Shown piece by piece: positions 11,917 through 22,728 of a stretch of DNA of 64,000 bases; the first letter of the stretch is position 1, and each line of letters opens with the position of its first letter. A model generated the notes under the pieces. The model had not been told where the DNA came from and searched no databases. It saw only the letters and a program-made list of their open reading frames with translations. Position numbers and translations under genes: made by a program. Source of the stretch: Lolium rigidum (lineage: Eukaryota; Streptophyta; Magnoliopsida; Poales; Poaceae); assembly GCF_022539505.1 (NCBI RefSeq), contig NC_061514.1:36671769-36735768 (forward strand). Reading direction: 5' to 3'.

Positions 11917-13608
11917 TCTATATCTCTTATAAAGTAAAACCCCACTAGAGAGTTATTTAATTTGTCTATCTTAATATGCAGCCTAGCCACATCATCAACA
12001 AATTGCAGCCATTCGATTCTCAATCTTTAACATCCATTATAATGTTCTCCATCGTGACGGTGCAATGCAAAGCCATAAAACGATTGTCTCTTAGTGATTC
12101 CACTAACTCATTCCCTGCCATCTCCTTTAGTGAGGTCATCAAGTATGCCCAAAGCCCCCGGGCATTTAACCTCATCTCACGTTATGTGCTATGTCTCTTC
12201 CACTTACTAATCCTCCACCATGCTAGAATCAACTCTCCCTGTTTGGTTGCCAACAATTAATCCAGCAACCCCTCTACTCCCCTCCCATAGGCTATAAATG
12301 GTGAACGCATCTAAATGGTCCGCTCAGATCGCTTTTCTTCCACTCCAACACCCAAACAACTCTCCTTCTTGCCCTTTCGTTACTTCATGGTTGTCACTAG
12401 ACCAACATACTGGTATTGGTGCATCGTTCTCCTGGATCAGTAGGTCCAAACCTCTGTCCCATTCCATACCTATTTCCTTGCCTTCTTGGATTATTTTATT
12501 TATATGTACAAGCGAACAAATCTAGAAGTTCTATTTACGTATAAGGTTTCAAAACTTGATGAAGGTTAATTTTCCAGAAATCATGTTTGTGAAGGCAAGA
12601 ATGGTGAGAGGAAAGGCAGGTTAGGGATCCAGATGCGTTTTGAAGGGACAAAAGAAGCTTACACCTCATGGTATGGTCTTCATTCATCCTGTAACACATG
12701 CACGCATGTTGGAAATTCGTTCTTCCTCTCCTAGTCTCCTCTCTCTAGCTCCCCTCATAAGATGATGTGATTTATTCATGCCGTAATCCATTTCTCCTAT
12801 AGATCTCTGGTCCGGTATATTTGCCGGACTTGAACGAAGCAATAGCTAAACTGTCTCTTCTGCTGGCGAAAAGTTCAGGCACACACCAATGCAGTCTTGC
12901 TGTATTGAATATATGTTGATATATATTCGCCCAGAAAACTGAAAATGGAATCTATGTCTGCAAGTTCTACTCCATTTTGCTCTTAGATAGTAAAATTATT
13001 TTCACTCCGTTTGAAAAACAGCTTCTTACTTTTCTAAATGTGCAGGTTAGAAGACCACCTATTAAGTGATTGATTACATACATGGGACAACATGGTGGCA
13101 AAATAAAATACTTACAAAATGTAAATATCCATGGATTACTTTATTCTTGTTTCCAAAGAATTAGTTTTTACATGAGGGGAAAACAAAGAAAGAAGAACAA
13201 ACTACTAGAAGAGAACAGACTACATGGAGTACAATATAAGAGGTGGGGAAGGAATATTGATCTGGTGCCTGCCTATTATTTGGAGAAGGAGCAATGACTT
13301 GCTTAATTGAATTTGGCGATGAATAGATTGATCTAGCCACAAATATTTCCATCTAAAAGAACCTTCTATATATAAGTTACAAGCACAAATATGTGGAAGT
13401 CAATCATGCATACTTAGTGCATAAATTGAACATATGCAATGCATGAGATTGCAATCATGCTACATGACAATATTGTATGTAAATTTGTTTACCTTAGTGA
13501 CACTATTCCATAGAAGTATCAAATTATATCTATTTTTTACAGTAGCTTTGGTGTGCACCACCATTTTATTTTAGAATATACGCAACAACGCGCGGGGTAT
13601 TTTTATAG
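11917..13608 (+). mobile_element. Possible non-autonomous Helitron
   Basis: The left end TCTATATCTCTTATAAAG, preceded by A, resembles grass Helitron 5' termini, which start TC and insert between A and T. The right end CAACGCGCGGGGTA followed by TTTTATAG/T resembles the GC-rich 3' end, though the final CTRR is degenerate (ATAG) and I see no clean hairpin immediately before it. No Rep/helicase coding is present. The ends are suggestive, not proven. Confidence 0.4.
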
Positions 13609-14107
13609 TTATTTATATAAGCGACGGTAGTACATATCTTTAACAGAAAACTATCTACAAACTTTAGAGACAAGCCAGATTTTCGTTAGGGCCTATGCCG
13701 CATAGAGAATTAAGTTAGAGGCTAAGCGCAACCTAAAATAATTCTAGCTTCTCATTTCAGTATTGGTAGTCTTGAAATAATAAATAAATAGCTTGTTCAA
13801 ACGATCGTCTAAGTATGTCTGGCGCAGCCTAGGCGGGCATCATTTATCCCATCAATTGTGTATATGGGTTATTATATGTGAATAAACATTAATTTAGAGC
13901 ATGCAAATGTGTAAATTTCTAATAAATACCTCGGAAATAATGTCCATCTAACAAGATAGTGAAGTATTGCATGATTTCTTATTGTGGAAGATAATTTCTT
14001 TATTACACTACCTAGACTTTCGCTTATGCCCTAGGCGAGGCATTTGTCCATCGCCTAGTGCCTAAGCGTGTTTAAGCGGTGCCTAAGCGTCGCCTTGTCC
14101 AACAGAG
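13609..14107. other. Unclassified repeat-like DNA with CCTAGGCG/CCTAAGCG words
   Basis: No coding sequence is seen. The right part (13995-14095) and points to the left (about 13685-13840) carry repeated GCCTAGGCG and GCCTAAGCG words in both orientations, as in subterminal regions of some DNA transposons. It abuts a truncated gag gene at 14108, so one of the two interrupted or truncated the other. I cannot assign a family. Confidence 0.35.
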
Positions 14108-14640
14108 GTCCTGCATAAAAAGTTTGGATGATCATCCAAGTAGTCAGTCCATTAGTGGGACAATTCTTCACCAAAAATTTCATTTTTTTCCATGCTTGAG
14201 CAACATGTTCATTATCAAATTGTTTAAATTTCATTATGTCTCTTCTCAAGGATATAATCTTAGCAGAAAGATAATATTTTCCAATAAAAACATCTTTTCA
14301 TTTAACCTAAGAATCAATACTATTTCTAGACAAAGATAGTAACTAATCTTTAGCTCTCCCTCTCAAAGAGAAAGGAAATAATTTCAGTTTTATAATGTCA
14401 ACATCTACATCCTTATACTTTTTCATCTCACAAAGTTCAACAAAATTATTAAGATGAGAAGCAGCATCATCAGTACGAACACCAGAAAATTGCTCTTTCA
14501 TAACAAGATTTAGCAAAGCAGGTTTAATTTTATAGAAAGCTGCTTTAGGAGCAGGTGGAGCAACAGGTGTACAAATAAAATCATTGTTGTTTGTGCTAGT
14601 AAAGTTATACAACTTAGTATTCAGCGGAACCCATTTTAGA
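14108..14640 (-). pseudogene. Truncated Athila/Sabrina-like gag
   Basis: The minus strand encodes a retrotransposon Gag core matching the one in element D (52886-54077). It shows KPALLNLVMKEQFSG, HLNNFVELCEMKKYKD, FPFSLRGRAKD, then DNEHVAQAWKKMK and GLTTWMIIQTFYAG. A stop follows RGRAKD and the frame shifts before the second block, so it is dead. Homology ends abruptly at about 14108. No protease or polymerase part follows. Confidence 0.85.
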
Positions 14641-14804
14641 AAAATTAAAACAAAGCAACATAAATAACAACTATAATAGAAACTAATTTTTGTGTGTGTT
14701 TTTTTATATAAAGAAGCAACCAAAACAAAATAAAATAAACTAAGCAAAACTATAACAAAGTAAATAGATTGGATATAGAGACTCCACTTGCAGAAATCCT
14801 CTTT

Positions 14805-14823
14805 CTCCCCGGCAACGACGCCA
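14805..14823 (-). other. Primer binding site of truncated element
   Basis: The minus strand reads TGGCGTCGTTGCCGGGGA, complementary apart from one base to the 3' end of plant tRNA-Asp (CCGGCAACGGCGCCA). It lies about 12 bases from an LTR edge at 14835. It is the PBS of the element carrying the gag above. Confidence 0.8.
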
Positions 14824-14834
14824 GAAAATAGTCT

Positions 14835-15435
14835 TGATGGTTCTTATCATAGCGTAGACTTCACACCGTTGGGGAACCCAAAGGGGAAGGTATGATGAGC
14901 ACAACAGGAAGTTTTCGCTCAGTAAGAAACCAATGTTTAATCGACCAGCATGAGAAAGGCGTGACTTCTGAAAGTGTTGCTAGCTGACTTGTGGAAGGGC
15001 GCACTACCGGCGTCAGCAACAACGTGGAACCTGCACACAACATAACCAAAATATTTTGCCCCAACTTACAGTGAGGTTGTCAATCTCACCGGTTTTGCTG
15101 AACACAAAGGATTAAATGTATGGAGTGGAAAGAGATGTTCACAGTGGAATTTGAAGAGAACAGTGCTTGCAGAAAGTAAACAGAACATGATTGCAGTAGA
15201 TGAATTTATCAGTGTGAAAGAAAGGACCGGGGTCCACAGTTTAGTAGAGGTGTCTCTCCATAAAGATAAATAATATGATGGGTGAACAAATTACAACTGG
15301 GCAATTGATAGAATAAAGACCATACATGACAAGATGATTACTATGAGATTCGTTTGGGCATTACAACATAATACATAGACCGTAATCCAACTGCGTCTAT
15401 GACTAATAATCCACCTTCCGGTTATCGTCCGAACC
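14835..15435 (-). mobile_element. Truncated 5' LTR of the gag-bearing fragment
   Basis: It begins TGATGGTTC and continues with LTR sequence related to family C (AAACCAATGTTTAATCGA, AGTGAGGTTGTCAATCTCAC, GTGTCTCTCCAT). It breaks at 15435 in the middle of the LTR, where unrelated sequence starts. Compared with the 1590-bp LTR of element C, the outer 60 percent is missing. Confidence 0.75.
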
Positions 15436-15603
15436 TGAAAGAACATTTCATGATCTCTGAGTTTTGTGTGTTCGTTAACAACACCGGTGACAATTTAACT
15501 GTGCGCTAAGTGGACTACAGATATGGAGAAGATACCACGGGAAAATCTCGACCCACTCAAAAAGGAAGAAAAGAAAAAGAGGAAGATGCTGAAGCTTGGC
15601 TCT

Positions 15604-15803
15604 GGCCGGCACTGCCGGCAACACTTGGCCGGCACTGCCGGTATGTGTACCCCGGCACTGCCGGTGATTCCTGGCCGGCACTGCCGGCCTGTCCGTCGTC
15701 CTGCTGAAAAAGAAAATGGGCCGGCACTGCCAGCCTGTCTGTCGACATGCTGAATCAGAAATCTGGCCGGCACTGCCGGCGTCTCAAGGCCGGCACTGCC
15801 GGC
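15604..15803. repeat. Array of seven GGCCGGCACTGCCGGC words
   Basis: Seven copies of a near-palindromic 13-17 bp word at about 15604, 15627, 15652, 15673, 15719, 15765 and 15788, with irregular spacing of 21-46 bp and unrelated spacers. Each can pair with itself or with another copy. The array ends 35 bp before a TATA box. Confidence 0.9.
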
Positions 15804-15837
15804 GATTCTCCTCCAACGGGCAGAAAAGTTGGTGGGG

Positions 15838-15845
15838 TATAAATA
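15838..15845 (+). promoter_or_regulatory. TATA box inside an inverted repeat
   Basis: TATAAATA lies within the symmetrical GGGGTATAAATACCCC. It is probably the promoter of the interrupted LTR, whose start site would be about 30 bp downstream, next to the point where element A inserted. Confidence 0.55.
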
Positions 15846-15874
15846 CCCCCCTTCACCTACCTTGGAATGGTGCT

Positions 15875-17598
15875 TGATGTCTACGGGTGCTTCTATTCTT
15901 GTAGACAGTGTTGGGCCTCCAAGAGCAGAGGTTTGTAGAACAGCAGCAAGTTTCCCTTAAGTGGATTACCCAAGGTTTATCGAACTCGGGGAGGAAGAGG
16001 TCAAAGATATCCCTCTCATGCAACCCCGCAACCACAAAGCAAGAAGTCTCTTGTGTCCCCAACACACCTAATAGGTGCACTAGTTCGGCGAAGAGATAGT
16101 GAAATACAAGTGGTATGAATGAATATGAGCAGTAGTACGGCGCCGTGAAAATAGCTTGCTCGGCGTGCGGTTGATGGTAGTAATATTGCGGGAAGTAAAC
16201 ATGCGAGTAGAACAAGTAAACAAGCAAGCGATAACAGTATTTAGGAACAAGGCCTAGGGATCATACTTTCACTAGTGGACACTCTCAACATTGATCACAT
16301 AATAAATAAGTTCTCTTTCCTTTGTGCTACATATACTCTTGTTTGATAATGAACACCACTAATTATGTAGGATTACACGAACCCTCAATGCCGGAGTTAA
16401 CAAGCGCCACAACATTCGATATTCATGTTTAAGTAACCTTAGAGTATAATAGATCTTTGCAAAATAAACCAAGTACTAACATAGCATGCACACTGTCACC
16501 ATCACACTACGAAGGAGGCATAGATCACATCAATACTATCATAATGACAATTAACTCCACAATCTACAAGAGATCATGATCATAATCTACGACAAGAACT
16601 ACACGATGCACACACTCGTCACCATTACACCATGCAGGAGGAATAGACTACTTTAATAACATCACATGAGTAGCACATAGATAAATAGTGATACAAAACA
16701 CATTGCAATCATAAAGGGATATAAATAAGCACTTCACTACGCCATTCATAACGGTGAATAAGTATTCGTGAAATATAGCCTAAGAGACCCACACGGTGCA
16801 CACACTCGTCACCTTTACACACGTGGGACAAGGAGTCTCCGGAGATCACATAAGTAAAACTCACTTGACTAGCATAATGACATCTAGATTACAAGCATCA
16901 TCATATGAATCTCAATCATGTAAGGCAGCTCATGAGATTATTGTATTGAAGTACATAGGAGAGAGATGAACCACATAGCTACCGGTACAGCCCCGAGCCT
17001 CGATGGAGAACTACTCCCTCTTCATGGGAGCAGCAGCGTTGATGAAGATGGCGGTGGAGATGGTAGCGGTGCCGATGGAGAAGCCTTCCGGGGGCACTTC
17101 CCCGCTCCGGCAGGGTGCCGGAACGAGACTCTGTCCCCCGGATCTTGGCTTCGCGATGGCGGCGGCTCTGGAAGGTTTCGCGTACCGTGGCTTCCTCCGT
17201 AAGGGTTTTCGATGCAGGGGCTTTATATAGGCGAAGAGGCGGCGCAGGAGGGTCGAAGGGGTGCCCACACCATAGGGTGGCGCGGGCCCCCCTGGCCGCG
17301 CCGGCCTGTGGTTTGGTGGGCCTGTGCCCCTCTCGGGTGGTTCTCGTGTGTTCCGGATGCTTCCGGGAGAAATAGGAACCCGGGCGTTGATTTCGTCCGA
17401 TTCCGAGAATATTTCGTTACTAGGATTTACGAAACCAAAAACGACAGAAAACGTGAAGCGGCACTTCGGCATCTTGTTAATAGGTTAGTTCCGGAAAATG
17501 CATAAATATGACATATAATGTGCATAAAACATGTAGGTATCATCAATAAAGTAGCATGGAACATAAGAAATTATCGATACGTTGGAGACGTATCGGCA
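15875..17598 (-). repeat. Element A, left (3') LTR
   Basis: About 1.72 kb, from TGATGTCTACGGG to GAGACGTATCGGCA on the plus strand, so TG...CA. The minus-strand promoter region contains CTATATAAAG (17221-17230). It is closely similar to 20907-22628. Confidence 0.88.
17221..17230 (-). promoter_or_regulatory. LTR TATA box (element A)
   Basis: The minus strand reads CTATATAAAG in a GC-rich region of the LTR. The second LTR has the same motif at 22254-22263, and LTR family B has CTATAAAAT at the equivalent place (23807-23815 and 29407-29415). Confidence 0.6.
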
Positions 17599-18224
17599 TC
17601 CCCAAGCTTACTTCGCTCGTCCCGAGCGGGTAAAACGATAACAAAGATAATTTCTTAAGTGACATGCCATCATAACCTTGATCATACTATTGTAAGCATA
17701 TGTAATGAATGCAGCGATCAAAACAATGGTAATGACATGAGTAAACAAATGAATCATAAAGCAAAGACTTTTCATGAATAGTACTTCAAAACAAGCATCA
17801 ATAAGTCTTGCATATGAGTTAGCTCATAAAGCAATAAATCAAAGTAAAGGTGTTGAAGCAACACAAAGGAAGATTAAGTTTCAGCGGTTGCTTTCAACTT
17901 ATAACATGTATATCTCATGGATAATTGTCAACATAGAGTAATATAACAAATGCAATATGCAAGTATGTAAGAATCAATGCACAGTTCACACAAGTGTTTG
18001 CTTCTTGGGATGGAGAGAAATAGGTGAACTAACTCAACATAAAAAGTAAAAGAATGGCCCTTCGCAGAGGGAAGTATTGATTGCTATATTTGTGCTAGAG
18101 CTTTGATTTTGAAAACATCAAGAGAGTATAAAAGTAAAGTTTTGAGAGGTGTTTGTTGTTGTCAACGAATGGTAGTGGGCACTCTAACCCCTTGCCGGAC
18201 AAACCTTCAAAGAGCGGCTCCCAT

Positions 18225-18446
18225 TTTATTTTATTTTTGTGTGGCACTCCTTCCAACCTTTCTTTCACAAACCATGGCTAACCGAATCCTCGGGTGCCCG
18301 CCAACAATCTCATACCATGAAGGAGTGCCTTTTTATTTTAGTTTTATTATGATGACACTCCTCCCCACCTTTGCTTTCTCAAGCCATGGCTAACCGAATC
18401 CTTCGGGTGCCGTCCAACAATCACATACCATGGAGGAGTGTCTATT
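18225..18446. repeat. 111-bp tandem duplication in element A
   Basis: Two adjacent units carry CCATGGCTAACCGAATCC, CGGGTGCC, TCCAACAATC-like and GGAGTG words. Elements B and D-type internals carry this block once (24885-24985, 30490-30590), so the second unit is an A-specific duplication. Confidence 0.8.
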
Positions 18447-19316
18447 TTTGTTAATTAATTTGGGACTGGGAATCCCATTGCCAGCTCTTCTTGCAAAATT
18501 ATTGGATAAGCGGATGAAGCCACTAGTCCATTGGTGAAAGTTGCCCAACAAGATTGAAAGATAAACACCACATACTTCCTCATGAGCTATAAAACATTGA
18601 CACAAATAAGAGGTAATAACTTTTGAATTGTTTAAAGGTAGCACTCAAGCAATTTACTTTGGAATGGCGGAGAAATACCATGTAGTAGGTAGGTATGGTG
18701 GACACAAATGGCATAGTGGTTGGCTCAAGGATTTGGATGCATGAGAAGTATTCCCTCTCGATACAAGGTTTAGGCTAGCAAGGTTATTTGAAGCAAACAC
18801 AAGGATGAACCGGTGCAGCAAAACTCACATAAAAGACATATTGTAAACATTATAAGACTGTACACCGTCTTCCTTGTTGTTCAAAACTCAATACTATAAA
18901 TTATCTAGACCTTAGAGAAACCAATTATGCAAACCAAATTTTAGCAAGCTCTATGTATTTCTTCATTAATGGGTGCAAAGTATATGATGCAAGAGCTTAA
19001 ACATGAGCACAACAATTGCCAAGTATCACATTATCCAAGACATTTTACCAATTACTACATGTAGCATTTTCTTATTCCAACCAAATAACAATATAACGAA
19101 GAGGAAACTTCACCATGAATATTATGAGCTAAGAACACATGTGTTCATACGAACCAGCGGAGCGTGTCTCTCTCCCACACAAGGATGAACTTATTCAGAG
19201 AATGAAAATAACAAAACAAAAATAAAAGCACACACAGACGCTCCAAGTAAAGTACATAAGATGTGACCGAATAAAAATATAGTTTCAAGAGAAGGAACCT
19301 GATACTTTGTCGATGA

Positions 19317-19407
19317 AGAAGGGGATGCCTTGGGCATCCCCAAGCTTAGACGCTTGAGTCTTCTTAAAATATGCAGGGATGAACCACGGGGGCATCCCCA
19401 AGCTTAG
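19317..19407 (-). repeat. Hairpin with two internal polypurine-tract-like motifs
   Basis: On the minus strand CTAAGCTTGGGGATGCC occurs at the 3' LTR junction (about 17593-17610) and again twice here. The first internal copy forms a stem, GGGGATGCC...GGCATCCCC, in the plus-strand block 19321-19350. The second is at 19388-19407. The same pair is kept in B (25925-25953 and 25992-26012), the second B internal copy (31531-31560 and 31600-31620), C (35811-35840 and 35880-35897) and D (40648-40676 and 40717-40735). Possible roles are internal plus-strand priming or an RNA packaging or structure signal; this is inference. Confidence 0.75.
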
Positions 19408-20030
19408 AGCTTTCACTCTTCTTGATCATAGTATATCATACTCCTCTCTTGACCCTTGAAAACTTCCTTCACACCAAACTTCAAGCAAACTCATTAGAGG
19501 GTTAGTGCATAATCAAAAATTCACATGTTCAGAGGTGACACAATCATTCTTAACACTTCTGGACATTGCACATAACTTCTGAAAGTTAATGGAACAAAGA
19601 TACTCATTCAACTTAACAAAAACGGCAATGCGAAATAAAAGGCAGAATCTGTCAAAAACAGAACAGTCCGTAAAGACGAATTTTAAAATGGCACCAGACT
19701 TGCTCAAACGGAAAAACTCAAAACTAATGAAAGTTGCGTACATATCTGAGGATCACGCTCGTAAATTGGCAGATTTTTTCGAATTTTCTACAGAAACTTG
19801 TGCCAGAATTCGTGACAGACAGCAATGCTGTTTCTGCGCAGCGATCCCAAATATAACATCAACTTTAAGATAGAAACTTTACTTGGCACAAAAACATGAT
19901 AAGGAGAGGTTGCTACAGTAGTAAACAACTTCCAAGACACAAATATAAACAAAGTACTGTAGTAAAAAAACACATGGGTTATCTCCCAAGAAGTTCTTTC
20001 TTTATAGCCATTAAGATGGGCTCAGCAGTT

Positions 20031-20741
20031 TTAATGATGCACTCGCAAGAAATAGTAGTTGAAGCAAAAGAGAGCATCAAGAGGCAAATTCAAAACACAT
20101 TTAAGTCTAACATGCTTCCTATGAAAAGGAATCTTGTAAATAAACAAGTTCAAGAAGCATAATGCAACAAGCATAGAAAGATAAAACAAGTGTAGCTTAA
20201 AAAAAATCAGCACATAGAGAGGTGTTTTAGTAACATGAAAATTTCTACAACCATATTTTCCTCTCTCATAATAACTTTCAGTAGCATCATGAGCAAACTC
20301 AACAATATAACTATCACATAAAGCATTCTTATCATGAGTCTCATGCATAAAATAATTACTACTCCCAACATAAGCATAGTCATTCTTATTAATTGTAGTG
20401 GGAGCAAATTCAACAAAGTAGCTATCAAATATAGGAGGTATATTGTAATCATAATCAAATTTATCCTCCATAACAGGTGGTAACAAAAGACTACTATCAT
20501 TATAATCATCATAAATAGGAGGCAAAGTATCATCAAAGTAAATTTTCTCCTCAATGCTTGGGGGACTAAAAATATCATGCTCATCAAAGCCAGCTTCCCC
20601 AAGCTTAGAATTTTCCATAGCATTAGCAACAATAGTGTTCAAAGCATTCATATTAATATGTTCCATGGGTTTTTTAATTTTCGCATCAAACCATCCATGT
20701 ATTAAATCAGGAAATAGAATAAAAAGGTCATTGTTGTCCAT
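20031..20741 (-). CDS. Conserved membrane-segment ORF of unknown function, element A copy
   Basis: A 236-codon frame starting 135 bp inside the PBS, where gag would normally begin. The N-terminal two thirds are acidic and low-complexity with repeated SPPSIEEKIYFDD and LPPIYDD words. The C-terminal third is conserved with the ORFs of B and C. It has SYIVEFAHDATESYYERGKY, GCRNFHVTKTPLYVL, then a strongly hydrophobic stretch of about 25 residues (FFKLHLFYLSMLVALCF...) and a basic tail (KIPFHRKHVRLKC). One membrane-spanning helix is plausible (about residues 178-205). I recognise no Gag, protease, RT or integrase motif. It could be a remnant of the extra 3' ORF of Athila-type elements or a captured gene. 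Confidence 0.7.
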   Translation of the reverse strand: MDNNDLFILFPDLIHGWFDAKIKKPMEHINMNALNTIVANAMENSKLGEAGFDEHDIFSPPSIEEKIYFDDTLPPIYDDYNDSSLLLPPVMEDKFDYDYNIPPIFDSYFVEFAPTTINKNDYAYVGSSNYFMHETHDKNALCDSYIVEFAHDATESYYERGKYGCRNFHVTKTPLYVLIFFKLHLFYLSMLVALCFLNLFIYKIPFHRKHVRLKCVLNLPLDALFCFNYYFLRVHH

Positions 20742-20877
20742 TATGCCTAACTAGTGTAAACAAGAAACCAAATGTCGCAATTGCAGAGTCTAAAGGAAAT
20801 AGCTTCGAGCACACACACAATGGCACCAGAAAAGTATCGTTACACTGGAACCGGAGTATGAGTGCCTTTTACCTTTC

Positions 20878-20896
20878 CTCCCCGGCAACGGCGCTA
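20878..20896 (-). other. Primer binding site of element A
   Basis: The minus strand TAGCGCCGTTGCCGGGGAGG complements the tRNA-Asp 3' end with one changed base. It lies about 10 bases from the LTR edge at 20907 and fixes the element on the minus strand. Confidence 0.85.
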
Positions 20897-20906
20897 GAAA
20901 AGTGCT

Positions 20907-22628
20907 TGATGTCTACGGGTGCTTCTATTCTTGTAGACGGTGTTGGGCCTCCAAGAGCGAGAGGTTTGTAGAACGAGCAGCAAGTTTCCCTTAAGTGGAT
21001 TACCCAAGGTTTATCGAACTCGGGGAGGAAGAGGTCAAAGATATCCCTCTCATGCAACCCTGCAACCACAAAGCAAGAAGTCTCTTGTGTCCTCTACACA
21101 CCTAATAGGTGCACTAGTTCGACGAAGAGATAGTGAAATACAAGTGGTATGAATCAATATGAGCGGTAGTACGGCGCCGGAAAATAGCTTGCTGGCGTGC
21201 AGTTGATGGTAGTAATATTGCGGGAAGTAAACATGCAGTAGAACAATAAACAAGCAGCGATAACAGTATTTAGGAACAAGGCCTAGGGATCATACTTTCA
21301 CTAGTGGACACTCTCAACATTGATCACATAATAAATAAGTTCTCTTTCCTTTGTGCTACATATACTCTTGTTTGATAATGAACACCACTAAATGTGTAGG
21401 ATTACACAAACCCTCAATGCCGGAGTTAACAAGCGCCACAACATTCGATATTCATGTTTAAGTAACCTTAGAGTATAATAGATCTTTGCAAAATAAACCA
21501 AGTACTAACATAGCATGCACACTTGTCACCATCACACTACGAAGGAGGCATAGATCACATCAATACTATCATAATGACAATTAACTCCACAATCTACAAG
21601 AGATCATGATCATAATCTACGACAAGAACTACACGATGCACACACTTGTCACCATTACACCATGCGGGAGGAATAGACTACTTTAATAACATCACATGAG
21701 TAGCACATAGATAAATAGTGATACAAAACACATTGCAATCATAAAGGGATATAAATAAGCACTTCACTACGCCATTCATAACGGTGAATAAGTATTACGT
21801 GAAATATAGCCTAAGAGACCCACACGGTGCACACACTCGTCACCTTTACACACGTGGGACAAGGAGTCTCCGGAGATCACATAAGTAAAACTCACTTGAC
21901 TAGCATAATGACATCTAGATTACAAGCATCATCATATGAATCTCAATCATGTAAGGCAGCTCATGAGATTATTGTATTGAAGTACATAGGAGAGAGATGA
22001 ACCACATAGCTACCGGTACAGCCCCGAGCCTCGATGGAGAACTACTCCCTCTTCATGGGAGCAGCAGCGTTGATGAAGATGGCGGTGGAGATGGCAGCGG
22101 TGTCGATGGAGAAGCCTTCCGGGGGCACTTCCCCGCTCCGGCAGGGTGCCGGAACAGAGACTCCTGTCCCCCAGATCTTGGCTTCGCGATGGCGGCGGCT
22201 CTGGAAGGTTTCGCGTACCGTGGCTTCCTCTGTAAGGGTTTTCGATGCAGGGGCTTTATATAGGCGAAGAGGCGGCGCAGGAGGGTCGAAGGGGTGCCCA
22301 CACCATAGGGTGGCGCGGGCCCCCCTGGCCGCGCCGGCCTGTGGTTTGGTGGGCCTGTGCCCCCTCTCTGGCGGTTCTCGTGTGTTCTGGATGCTTCCGG
22401 AGAAATAGGAACACGGGCGTTGATTTCGTCCGATTCCGAGAATATTTCGTTACTAGGATTTCCGAAACCAAAAACAGCAGAAAACAGAGAGCGGCACTTC
22501 GGCATCTTGTTAATAGGTTAGTTCCGGAAAATGCATAAATATGACATATAATGTGCATAAAACATGTAGGTATCATCAATAAAGTAGCATGGAACATAAG
22601 AAATTATCGATACGTTGGAGACGTATCG
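20907..22628 (-). repeat. Element A, right (5') LTR, end in gap
   Basis: It starts TGATGTCTACGGG and reaches GAGACGTATCG directly before the run of Ns, so only a few bases of the LTR are missing. Many differences from the left LTR are single-base insertions or losses. Confidence 0.87.
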
Positions 22629-22728
22629 NNNNNNNNNNNNNNNNNNNNNNNNNNNNNNNNNNNNNNNNNNNNNNNNNNNNNNNNNNNNNNNNNNNNNNNN
22701 NNNNNNNNNNNNNNNNNNNNNNNNNNNN
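22629..22728. other. Assembly gap (100 N)
   Basis: A run of exactly 100 Ns, a conventional gap of unknown true size. It starts within a few bases of the end of element A's LTR and ends inside element B's LTR, so the A/B boundary, their target duplications and the missing half of the 15436-15874 LTR cannot be read. Confidence 0.99.

Larger units (their letters stand above)
15436..15874 (+). mobile_element. Fragment of another LTR, cut by element A
   Basis: This starts TGAAAGAACATTTC and contains a cluster of GGCCGGCACTGCCGG words, then a TATA box inside GGGGTATAAATACCCC. These suit the promoter half of an LTR. It stops exactly where element A begins. The missing half would be to the right of A, in or beyond the sequence gap. 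Family unknown. Confidence 0.5.
15875..22628 (-). mobile_element. Element A: non-autonomous Gypsy-type LTR retrotransposon
   Basis: Two LTRs (15875-17598 and 20907 to the gap) flank an internal region of about 3.3 kb. Read on the minus strand the order is 5' LTR, tRNA-Asp-type PBS, one ORF of unknown function, about 2.4 kb of non-coding DNA, a GGGGATGCC polypurine-like tract and the 3' LTR. There is no gag, protease, RT or integrase, so it must be mobilised in trans, as LARD elements are. The LTRs are very similar, differing mainly by scattered single-base changes and indels. The left flank GTGCT is a candidate 5-bp TSD, but the right flank is hidden by the gap. Its 3' non-coding half is shared with B, C and D. 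Confidence 0.88.

Noticed and set aside
15475..15773. Cys/Pro/Gly-rich repeated peptide frames on both strands
   Set aside because: They are translations of the GGCCGGCACTGCCGG array, open on both strands because of the repeat, not a protein gene.
15604..15803. CRISPR-like array of short repeats
   Set aside because: Eukaryotic repeat DNA; the repeats are palindromic 13-17-mers with unequal spacers of 5-30 bp and no cas genes. It is an LTR promoter array.
17011..17505. Frames of 75-153 codons repeated at 22000-22600, 23600-24100, 29200-29650, 33400-33900 and 48000-48500
   Set aside because: These are the GC-rich promoter part of LTRs; they recur with each LTR and shift frame between copies.
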